A stretch of 64,000 bases of DNA from Neorhizobium lilium. GTDB taxonomy: Bacteria > Pseudomonadota > Alphaproteobacteria > Rhizobiales > Rhizobiaceae. Shown here piece by piece: positions 9,939-18,773 of the stretch. Each line of letters starts with the position of its first letter. The first letter of the stretch is position 1. Both the position numbers and the translations under genes were made by a program. The notes beneath the pieces are model-generated. The model did no database searches. It was given only the letters and a program-made list of their open reading frames with translations, and was not told the DNA's origin. The DNA is taken from NCBI RefSeq assembly GCF_004053875.1, contig NZ_SBIP01000004.1, positions 1-64,000 on the forward strand, read 5' to 3'.

Positions 9939-11086
9939 TCTTCCGGGCGATCGGCTGACTGATCGTAGCGGGCGCGGGGCCGGATGATCTCGCCGCTTGC
10001 GGTCTGCTCCATGGCATGGGCAAGCCAGCCCACCGTCCGCGACAGGGCGAAGATGACGAGCGGCGCTTCTTCCGGAAGTTTGAAGCGCGCTGCCAGCGCT
10101 GCCAGCGCGAAATCCAGGTTTGCTGGTTCGCCCAATAGTTCTTCCCCGGCCACGGCGAGCTCGACAAACAGCGGCGGAGGATCGAAGCTCGTCAGAATGG
10201 CTTTAGCCCGCGGATCGCCTTGGGGATATAGCTTGTGACCGAATGGCCGGATTATGCCCTCTGAAGACAGCATGTCTCGGATCGCTTCCTTTACGCCGAC
10301 TTGTCTCGCTCGTTCGACCAATCGGTTTGCTCCAATCCAGGCGCCTCCATGCTTTGGACCTGTGAGGGTCGCCAATCCGGACAGCACCGCCGCCGACAGA
10401 GCTGCGCCGGACGAAGCGGTAACGCGCGCGGCAAAGGCAGAAACGTTCAGTTCGTGTTCGGCAGCAAGGACCAGCACAAGACGTATTGGTTCCGCGGCCT
10501 CGGGCCGTTGCCAGCCCTCTGCGAGCCGCTGATGCAGCGGCAGATCCTCGTCGAAAGGCGCAAGGGCCGATGCCACCGTAAAAAGTACGCTTGCAGCCTC
10601 GGCTTTCAGAGCCTGCGTGCTTCGGCCCATTGTCGGAAGGTCGGCAACCACCCGGGCTGCCAGCATCCCGAATGCCGCTGCAATCCGCGAGCCGTCTTCT
10701 GCAGTACCAGCGGTTCCGCAAGGGATAATTACAGCCTCGGTGTCCCACAGCAGCGCCGCGAGGTTTTCGAGGGTGAGTTTCCGTGCCAGTTCCACCGCAG
10801 ACCGGCCACGATAGAAGAGTTCGCCATCGGAGATCGCCGATATCGACGTCGGTAGTACCGGTTCGCCCCAATGGATCGCCTCGACCGCAACCTCGGCTGA
10901 CGCCCTGCGGCCCACATGGCGCTCGGCCAGCCGTTCTACATCCGAAAGCTGATAGAGGCTGCGGCGCGGGTCGGCCGGATCGGACTTGGCGCGGATCCGG
11001 CCTCGGCTGACATTGGCATAGAGCGTCTGCGGCTTGGTCTTCAGCCGAGCAAGCGCTTCTTCCGCGGTGATCCAAAGTGACTTCAT
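9902..11086 (-). CDS. Citrate synthase-family protein with N-terminal helix-turn-helix
   Basis: A 394-residue fusion. Residues about 4-55 form a MerR/excisionase-like HTH (SLWITAEEALARLKTKP, then TLYANVSRGRIRAK); residues about 75-380 are a citrate synthase fold. The two histidines of the active site are in GPKHGGA (H246) and PFGHKLYPQGDP (H284), and the aspartate position is in ANLDFALA (D325), so catalysis remains possible. It may be an enzyme, a metabolite-sensing regulator, or both. I choose ATG 11086 because the family-like sequence begins there, but no Shine-Dalgarno is visible and the codon lies in a palindrome; ATG 11101 and TTG 11116 are alternatives. Confidence 0.85.
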   Translation of the reverse strand: MKSLWITAEEALARLKTKPQTLYANVSRGRIRAKSDPADPRRSLYQLSDVERLAERHVGRRASAEVAVEAIHWGEPVLPTSISAISDGELFYRGRSAVELARKLTLENLAALLWDTEAVIIPCGTAGTAEDGSRIAAAFGMLAARVVADLPTMGRSTQALKAEAASVLFTVASALAPFDEDLPLHQRLAEGWQRPEAAEPIRLVLVLAAEHELNVSAFAARVTASSGAALSAAVLSGLATLTGPKHGGAWIGANRLVERARQVGVKEAIRDMLSSEGIIRPFGHKLYPQGDPRAKAILTSFDPPPLFVELAVAGEELLGEPANLDFALAALAARFKLPEEAPLVIFALSRTVGWLAHAMEQTASGEIIRPRARYDQSADRPEDHASSPPPRRAR

Positions 11087-11118
11087 ATTGATCAATATCA
11101 TCAAGATTGACGTCAATC
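11085..11118. promoter_or_regulatory. Two 14-bp palindromes between divergent citrate synthase genes
   Basis: ATATTGATCAATAT (11085-11098) and GATTGACGTCAATC (11105-11118) are both perfect palindromes. Their centres are 20 bp apart, about two helical turns, and both are built from TTGA/TCAA half-sites. They lie between the divergently transcribed HTH-citrate synthase and the second citrate synthase gene. This is what an operator for a dimeric regulator looks like; the neighbouring HTH fusion is the obvious candidate, which is inference. Confidence 0.6.
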
Positions 11119-11158
11119 ATAGTAGGGCCGATCCTCACTTGCGTAAAGGAGAACCGTT

Positions 11159-12247
11159 ATGAAAAATGGATTGGAAGACGTCGTCGCAGCCGAGACCTCT
11201 CTGTCGGATGTTGATGGCGCCGCAGGACGATTGATCATCAAGGGCAAGTCGCTCGACGAACTGGTCGGAAACACCACGTACGAGGATGTCGCAGCCTTGC
11301 TGTTGAACGGCATGTTCGACAAGCCCATCACAGCGCTGCCACTTCGGGCTGCTCTTGGGCAGGCGCGGCTTGCGGTGTTCTCTCATCTGGCTGCCGTGGA
11401 CGATACCTTGCTGGCGCTTCCGCCCGTCGATGCGATGCGGGCGCTATTGGCCCGCCTTCCCGACGGAGAGGATTTCGCGACTGCGGTTCGACTTCTGGCC
11501 GCGCCCGCAGTCCTCTTGCCCGGACTTCTTCGGCTTCGGAATGGTCATGCTCCCCTCGCCCCAAATGCCGATCACACCCAAGCGCAGGACATTCTCGCCA
11601 TGCTGACGGGGACACCACCGAGTGCGGAGCAGGTAGCGGCTCTCGACGCCTACCTCGTCACGATTTCCGACCACGGGCTGAATGCTTCCACCTTTGCGGC
11701 AAGGGTGATTGCCTCGACCCAGGCCGGGCTCACCTCCTCCGTGCTTGCTGCGATCTCGGCACTGAAGGGGCCGCTGCACGGCGGCGCGCCGGGACCCGTG
11801 CTCGATATGCTGGATGACATCGAAACCCCTGATGCAGCCCGGGCGTGGATCGATAGCGCATTGGATCGCGGCGACCGGTTAATGGGCTTCGGCCACCGCG
11901 TCTATCGGGTCCGCGACCCGCGTGCGGACGCCTTGAAGAAGGCGCTCCGGCCGCTAGTGGCGACAGGCCAGGTGGATGTGGAGAAAGTGGCGCTGGCCGA
12001 AGCCGTGGAGCGAGCGGCGCTGGAAATATTGAAAGAGCGCAAACCGGATCGGCCGCTCGACGTCAATGTCGAGTTCTACACGGCGCTTCTGCTGGATGTC
12101 CTCGGCTTCCCGAGAGAGGCCTTCACCGGCGTCTTCGCAATCGGCCGCACCGTTGGCTGGATCGCGCATGCCCGCGAGCAGGCGCTTGAAGGCCGGCTGA
12201 TCCGCCCGCGCTCGCTTTACGTCGGACCGCTGCCCCAGGCGGCATAA
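11159..12247 (+). CDS. Citrate/2-methylcitrate synthase-family protein
   Basis: A 362-residue citrate synthase homologue without the HTH, divergent from the previous gene. Catalytic segments are ISDHGLNASTFA, GPLHGGAPG (H207), GFGHRVYRVRDPRA (H246) and VNVEFYTALLLD, where the usual aspartate of the third motif reads as glutamate (E305). It should condense acetyl-CoA or propionyl-CoA with an oxo-acid, if active; the substrate cannot be told. The start ATG has an excellent AAAGGAGAA site. The gene ends in a bidirectional terminator facing pyrG. Length is short for the main hexameric GltA, so this is probably not the housekeeping citrate synthase. Confidence 0.85.
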   Translation: MKNGLEDVVAAETSLSDVDGAAGRLIIKGKSLDELVGNTTYEDVAALLLNGMFDKPITALPLRAALGQARLAVFSHLAAVDDTLLALPPVDAMRALLARLPDGEDFATAVRLLAAPAVLLPGLLRLRNGHAPLAPNADHTQAQDILAMLTGTPPSAEQVAALDAYLVTISDHGLNASTFAARVIASTQAGLTSSVLAAISALKGPLHGGAPGPVLDMLDDIETPDAARAWIDSALDRGDRLMGFGHRVYRVRDPRADALKKALRPLVATGQVDVEKVALAEAVERAALEILKERKPDRPLDVNVEFYTALLLDVLGFPREAFTGVFAIGRTVGWIAHAREQALEGRLIRPRSLYVGPLPQAA

Positions 12248-12262
12248 GCACTGCCGCAAAAC

Positions 12263-12288
12263 GAAAACCCGGCCGTAGCCGGGTTTTC
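12263..12288. terminator. Bidirectional intrinsic terminator
   Basis: An 11-bp stem GAAAACCCGGC/GCCGGGTTTTC with a CGTA loop. The A-rich left arm and T-rich right arm make it a terminator on both strands, serving the citrate synthase gene (+) and pyrG (-). Confidence 0.85.
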
Positions 12289-12295
12289 GGAAGTA

Positions 12296-13948
<1,653 letters not shown>

Positions 13949-14005
13949 TCATGATTCCGCCAGCACAAATCGTCCATTTGGACAAATGACCTGTGGAATC
14001 TTCCC

Positions 14006-14037
14006 AAAAGAAAACCGGCAGGCTTTGGGCCTGCCGG
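14006..14037 (-). terminator. Intrinsic terminator after secG
   Basis: On the minus strand a perfect 9-bp stem CCGGCAGGC/GCCTGCCGG with a five-base loop is followed by TTTTCTTTT. It lies 24 bases beyond the secG stop and 82 bases before the pyrG start. Confidence 0.88.
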
Positions 14038-14060
14038 AGCTTGAAATTCGAACCGGAGCC

Positions 14061-14534
14061 TTACTGGCCGGTCGGGACGCCGCCTGCAGGCGCGGCGGGT
14101 GCCGTAGGCTGAGGCGCCGCAGGGGCAGTACCGGTTGCCGGTGCCTGACCGACGGCAGGCGCTGCGGGCGCAGGGGCCGATGCTGCACCCGAATCGGAGG
14201 GGACGCCATTGCCAGCGGGCGGCTGCGTCGGCGCCGGGCCGAGCTGGTTGAGAATGCCTTGCCCCTGACCCTGCTGGCTTTGCGGAATGCGGTCGAGGAT
14301 ATCTGTAGGCCGCGATTCGTAGCGCGCCAATATGCCTAGGGCGAGAGAGGTGATGAAGAAGAGCGCCGCCAGGATGCCCGTCGTGCGCGTCAGGGCGTTC
14401 GCCGTTCCGCGCGCGGACATGAATCCGGAACCGCCGCCGATGCCGAGCCCGCCGCCTTCGGAGCGCTGGATCAGCACCACGCCGACAAGCGCAAGCACGA
14501 TCATGAGATGAATGACGATCAGAACAGTCTGCAT
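14061..14534 (-). CDS. secG: Preprotein translocase subunit SecG
   Basis: Small inner-membrane partner of SecYE that assists protein export. Two membrane helices (about residues 2-22 and 48-68) flank the SecG signature IQRSEGGGLGIGGGSGF and GTANALTRTTGILA. The start ATG 14534 gives MQTVLIVIHLMIV, as in the family. The tail from about residue 90 is very rich in proline, alanine and glycine, making the protein (157 aa) longer than the enterobacterial form; such tails are common in Rhizobiales. It lies 93 bases downstream of tpiA on the same strand. Confidence 0.93.
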   Translation of the reverse strand: MQTVLIVIHLMIVLALVGVVLIQRSEGGGLGIGGGSGFMSARGTANALTRTTGILAALFFITSLALGILARYESRPTDILDRIPQSQQGQGQGILNQLGPAPTQPPAGNGVPSDSGAASAPAPAAPAVGQAPATGTAPAAPQPTAPAAPAGGVPTGQ

Positions 14535-14627
14535 AAAATGATGTCCCTGCCCCTCGCCGGAGCAACAAAAGAAGTTTGGCGGCTCTTTACATGAGGGCTG
14601 GCTGCATTCCAAGCCCCCATAAGCGCT

Positions 14628-15398
14628 TTAGACAGTGAGCCCGTCATAGACGGAATAGATGGCGAGAAAGTCTGCGGCTTTCAAGCTGGCGCCGCCGATC
14701 AGCGCACCATCGACATTTTCGACGCTCATCAGGTCGCGCGCGTTGGTTGGCTTCACGGAGCCGCCATAGAGAAGCCGCATGTGTCGCCCCTCTTCGCCGA
14801 ACCGCTGCCCAAGTTCCGCACGCATGAAGGCATGCGCGACGCCCACATCCGTTGGGGTTGGGGTCAAGCCGGAACCGATTGCCCACAGCGGCTCATAGGC
14901 AATCACCGTGTTGTCCGCAGTGGCATCGAGCGGAATGGAGCCGATCATCTGCCGCATAAGGACGTCAAGGGTCTGGTAGGCGTCGCGCTCGTCGCTCGTC
15001 TCGCCAATGCAGATGATGGCAGTTAGCCCTGCCTCATGCGCCGCCTGTGCCTTCGCCTTCACCAGCTGGTCGGTCTCGCCGTGGTCCGTGCGACGTTCGG
15101 AATGACCGAGAATGACATGGGTGCCGAAGCAATCGGCAATCATCTCCGCCGAAATGTCACCCGTATGGGCGCCATGGCTGGCTTGGTGGCAATCCTGAGC
15201 GCCCACCATCAGCGGGCTGTCTGTGCACAAGGCGGTCGCAACGTAAAGAAGCGTCGACGGCGGACATATGAGAGCGTCCACCCGCTCCGACAGCATGCCG
15301 TGAACACCGTCCGCCATGGCCTTGATCTCCCCCAGCGACTGACGGGTGCCGTTCATCTTCCAGTTCCCGGCAACAAGCGGCCGCACGTCTGGTGTCAT
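14628..15398 (-). CDS. tpiA: Triosephosphate isomerase
   Basis: Interconverts dihydroxyacetone phosphate and glyceraldehyde 3-phosphate. The 256-residue barrel has VAGNWKMNG with the substrate lysine, the catalytic histidine in VILGHSERR, the catalytic glutamate in [11 protein letters not shown], and the phosphate-binding LLYGGSVKP and GALIGGASL. All are intact. The gene lies upstream of secG and pyrG, a common alphaproteobacterial order. The 197 bases between its start and the next gene (15597) hold no other feature that I can support. Confidence 0.97.
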   Translation of the reverse strand: MTPDVRPLVAGNWKMNGTRQSLGEIKAMADGVHGMLSERVDALICPPSTLLYVATALCTDSPLMVGAQDCHQASHGAHTGDISAEMIADCFGTHVILGHSERRTDHGETDQLVKAKAQAAHEAGLTAIICIGETSDERDAYQTLDVLMRQMIGSIPLDATADNTVIAYEPLWAIGSGLTPTPTDVGVAHAFMRAELGQRFGEEGRHMRLLYGGSVKPTNARDLMSVENVDGALIGGASLKAADFLAIYSVYDGLTV

Positions 15399-15596
15399 GG
15401 ATTACTGTTCCTCTCCTCATTCAGCGGCCAATGGCATGCCGCCGCCGTCCGCAGGAAATGCTGCGGATCGTCCCTCCCGAATAAGTATCGTAGAAAACAC
15501 CTTGTTTTCAAGGCCTTACTTCAACCAGGGTTAGTCTCCCGGAAATTCGGCCTTTCAATCGGTTGAAGCCGCAGTGCTTGATCCGAAGAACAGCAG

Positions 15597-16484
15597 TCAC
15601 TTTTTGGCGGCAAGTATGAAATTCAACACTTCGCGCCAGTCGACCATCCGGATCGGCGTTCCATGGGATCCGGTCTGGAACAGCGTGTAGCGGGTAGGAT
15701 AGCCGGCCTGCCGCAGCTTTCGATAGATCGCGATCTCGTCATCGGCCTTGTAGACGCTGTCTGCGCTGCCATGGGCGAAATAGATCGGCAGTTTCAGTTT
15801 CGCGAGCGGCGTACCGGCAAGCTGAGGGTCCGGAGGACCGCCGAGTATTGCCATACCTTTCATATAGCGCACCGCCTCCGCGTCCCGGCTGATGCCCTGG
15901 CAGATGAAGCCGCCCATGGAGGCGCAGGCGAGGATGACTGGCCGGCCCGAGGATTGCTCGAAGGCGTAGCGGATGAGGGCCGCGATGTCGGCCACGCCCT
16001 TGTCGCCGAAGGAAATGACGCTCGGCGAATAATAGATGCCGCCACTACCTACGGCGAGGTTCTTGAGGCGGTTGAAGTTGCCGCCGAACGTATAGTCGTT
16101 GACGCCGAGGCGACGGTCTCCGCCGCGTCCATGGATGAAGATCACCGTAAAGGCAGCGGCCTTCTGTGGTCCCACTCTGGTGACATCAAGCGAGCGCCCG
16201 CTGATCTGCAGTGTCTCGTTTTCTTGAACGCGCCGTACGCCAAGAGACACGTAGTCATCCTTGACGTGCCGCTCGGGCTCCCGGTCCCGACCGTTGATGT
16301 CGCGCATTTCCTGATAATCGATGACCTTGTAAGCGCCGCCGTCCGCCGTCTGCATCACCGTCACCTGCGAGAAGAGATCGTCCTTGTATGGGGCGATCGG
16401 CCCCTCCTGCGCAAAAACGGTCGAGCTCCAGGTGGCCATCAGAACGACGACCATCGAGCGGCGTATAAAATCAATTGTGGACAT
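15597..16484 (-). CDS. Secreted alpha/beta hydrolase (esterase/lipase-like)
   Basis: A 295-residue protein with a signal peptide ending near VFAQEG (residue 27). An alpha/beta hydrolase core follows: oxyanion segment FIHGRGGDRR at about 117-125, nucleophile in LACASMGGF (S189, a variant elbow with alanine and cysteine before it), acid in AHGSADSVY (D242) and histidine in TGSHGTP (H274). It probably cleaves an ester or acts on a small exported substrate. The start ATG 16484 is chosen because it gives a proper signal sequence; the frame runs much further upstream, antisense to parE, but that part is spurious. Divergent from parE. Confidence 0.8.
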   Translation of the reverse strand: MSTIDFIRRSMVVVLMATWSSTVFAQEGPIAPYKDDLFSQVTVMQTADGGAYKVIDYQEMRDINGRDREPERHVKDDYVSLGVRRVQENETLQISGRSLDVTRVGPQKAAAFTVIFIHGRGGDRRLGVNDYTFGGNFNRLKNLAVGSGGIYYSPSVISFGDKGVADIAALIRYAFEQSSGRPVILACASMGGFICQGISRDAEAVRYMKGMAILGGPPDPQLAGTPLAKLKLPIYFAHGSADSVYKADDEIAIYRKLRQAGYPTRYTLFQTGSHGTPIRMVDWREVLNFILAAKK

Positions 16485-16629
16485 GCGGCACTTCACCTGC
16501 TTACTAACCGTCAGCCGCCTTGCCATTGCAGGCCGCACGACGCATTCCTCAAACACAACCGTTTCCCCAGCATCATCGCGATCAAGCCGTTTTTCTGGCA
16601 CTATCGCGGATGATTCGAAACAGCACGAG

Positions 16630-18726
16630 ATGGGTATGGCCTCTTCCTCCGCACCGCGACAGGTACTACCGGCGCAGCCGACGGATGACAACAATGACCT
16701 GTTCGGCGATCTGCCACCGGCGCCTAAGCCAGCCGAGCCGGCGCCAGCATTGAAGGCCGAGCCAACGGCGAAGCGCGCTGCCCCCGTGCAGCAGGCAGCC
16801 GAAGAGTACGGTGCCTCCTCGATCCGCGTTCTGGAAGGCCTTGAGCCGGTTCGCATGCGGCCCGGCATGTATATCGGTGGCACGGACGAAAAGGCACTGC
16901 ACCACCTCTTTGCCGAGGTGATCGACAATTCCATGGACGAGGCAGTCGCCGGCCATGCCAACTTCATCGAAGTGCATCTGGACGTCGAGGGTTGCCTCAC
17001 CGTCACGGATAACGGTCGTGGCATCCCCGTAGAAAACCATCCCCAGGTGCCGGGCAAGTCCACGCTCGAAGTCATCATGACCAAGCTCCACGCAGGCGGC
17101 AAGTTCGACGGCAAGGCCTATGAGACCTCCGGCGGCCTTCACGGCGTCGGCGTTTCCGTCGTCAATGCCCTTTCCGATCTGCTTGAGGTCGAAGTGGCGC
17201 GCAACCGCAAACTCTACCGCCAGCGCTTTTCCCGCGGCGTCCCGCAGGGTGGTTTGGAAGACTTGGGCGACGTGCATAATCGTCGCGGCACGAGGGTCCG
17301 TTTCCACCCCGACCCGCAAATCTTCGGCGATCATGCCAAATTCGATGCCGGCCGGATTTTCCGGATGGCGCGGTCGAAGGCCTATCTGTTCGGTGGCGTG
17401 GAGATTCGCTGGAGCTGTGATCCAGGCATCGTGGCGCCAGGCGGCGAAATCCCCGAAAAGGCCGTCTTTCACTTTCCCGGCGGCCTCAAGGACTATCTTG
17501 CAGCGACGCTCGGCAAGGATTTCACCGTCACGCGCGAGATATTTGCTGGGCGGACGGAGAAGACCGGTGGCCATGGCGCGATGGAGTGGGCTATTACTTG
17601 GTATGGCGGCGACCCCCAGGTGCATTCCTACTGCAATACCATCCCGACGCCCGAAGGGGGCACCCATGAGGCAGGCCTGCGCATTGCGCTGACAAAGGGC
17701 CTCAAGAATTATGCAGACCTGACCCAGAACAAGCGTGCGAAGGAGATCACCACCGACGACGTGATGATCTCGGCCGTCGGCATGCTGTCGGTCTTCATCC
17801 GCGAGCCGGAATTCGTTGGCCAGACCAAGGACAAGTTGGCAACGGTCGAAGCGCAGCGCTTGGTCGAAAACATTCTGCGCGATCCGTTCGACCATTATCT
17901 CACCGGCAATCCCAACGAGGCTGCAAAGCTGCTCGAATGGGTAATCGAACGCTGCGAGGAACGCCTTCGCCGCCGCAAGGAAAAAGAAGTCAATCGCAAG
18001 ACGGCGGTGCGCAAGCTGCGCCTGCCGGGCAAGCTAGCTGACTGCTCGCAGAATACCGCTGAAGGCGCCGAGCTTTTCATCGTCGAAGGCGATTCGGCAG
18101 GTGGTTCGGCAAAGCAGGGCCGTAACCGCGCCAACCAGGCCATCCTTCCGCTCCGCGGCAAGATCCTCAATGTCGGCAGCGCCAGCCGCGAGAAGCTTTC
18201 GGCAAACCAGCAGATTGCAGACCTGATCCAGGCGCTGGGCTGCGGCACGCGCACCAAATACCGTGAAGAAGACCTCCGCTATGAGCGCGTCATCATCATG
18301 ACGGACGCCGATGTCGATGGTGCCCATATCGCCTCGCTTCTGATCACCTTCTTCTATCAGGAAATGCCCGAGCTCGTTCGCGGCAACCACCTCTACCTGG
18401 CCGTTCCACCGCTCTATGTCCTGCGCCAGGGGGGCAAGACGGTCTATGCCCGCGACGACATCCATCGGGCGGAGCTGATGAACACGGTCTTCAAGGGCAA
18501 GAAGGTCGAAGTCGGCCGGTTCAAGGGCCTTGGCGAGATGATGCCGGCGCAGCTCAAGGAAACGACGATGGACCCGGCCCATCGTACTCTTCTGCGGGTT
18601 GCGATCGACGACGTCGATTTCGAGGGCACACGCGAAGCCGTGGACAATCTGATGGGTACGAAGCCGGATGCCCGCTTCCGGTTCATCCAGGAACGTGCAG
18701 CCTTTGCCGAAAATCTGGACATCTAA
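16630..18726 (+). CDS. parE: DNA topoisomerase IV subunit B
   Basis: ATPase subunit of topoisomerase IV, which decatenates chromosomes. After a proline/alanine-rich N-terminal stretch of about 55 residues the GHKL ATPase begins at SSIRVLEGLEPVRMRPGMYI, with EVIDNSMDEAV and DNGRGIPVE. The TOPRIM part shows EGDSAGGSAKQGRNR and MTDADVDGAHI. ILPLRGKILNVGSASREK and the overall length (698 aa, no large insertion) favour ParE over GyrB. Start could be ATG 16630 or 16636; the ribosome site is weak for both. Convergent with the phytochrome gene. Confidence 0.93.
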   Translation: MGMASSSAPRQVLPAQPTDDNNDLFGDLPPAPKPAEPAPALKAEPTAKRAAPVQQAAEEYGASSIRVLEGLEPVRMRPGMYIGGTDEKALHHLFAEVIDNSMDEAVAGHANFIEVHLDVEGCLTVTDNGRGIPVENHPQVPGKSTLEVIMTKLHAGGKFDGKAYETSGGLHGVGVSVVNALSDLLEVEVARNRKLYRQRFSRGVPQGGLEDLGDVHNRRGTRVRFHPDPQIFGDHAKFDAGRIFRMARSKAYLFGGVEIRWSCDPGIVAPGGEIPEKAVFHFPGGLKDYLAATLGKDFTVTREIFAGRTEKTGGHGAMEWAITWYGGDPQVHSYCNTIPTPEGGTHEAGLRIALTKGLKNYADLTQNKRAKEITTDDVMISAVGMLSVFIREPEFVGQTKDKLATVEAQRLVENILRDPFDHYLTGNPNEAAKLLEWVIERCEERLRRRKEKEVNRKTAVRKLRLPGKLADCSQNTAEGAELFIVEGDSAGGSAKQGRNRANQAILPLRGKILNVGSASREKLSANQQIADLIQALGCGTRTKYREEDLRYERVIIMTDADVDGAHIASLLITFFYQEMPELVRGNHLYLAVPPLYVLRQGGKTVYARDDIHRAELMNTVFKGKKVEVGRFKGLGEMMPAQLKETTMDPAHRTLLRVAIDDVDFEGTREAVDNLMGTKPDARFRFIQERAAFAENLDI

Positions 18727-18732
18727 AATCAG

Positions 18733-18755
18733 GGCAAGCGCCTGCCGGCGCTGCC
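18733..18755. terminator. Hairpin between parE and bacteriophytochrome
   Basis: GGCAAGCGCC and GGCGCTGCC form a stem with one bulged A and a TGCC loop in the 47-base gap between two convergent genes. No T tract follows on either strand, so it is only a probable terminator or 3' end structure. Confidence 0.35.
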
Positions 18756-18773
18756 ACGAATCACTGCAGGGCG

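Noticed and set aside
16485..17114. Long N-terminal extension of the secreted hydrolase
   Set aside because: It would lie antisense in parE and bury the signal peptide; ATG 16484 gives a normal export signal.
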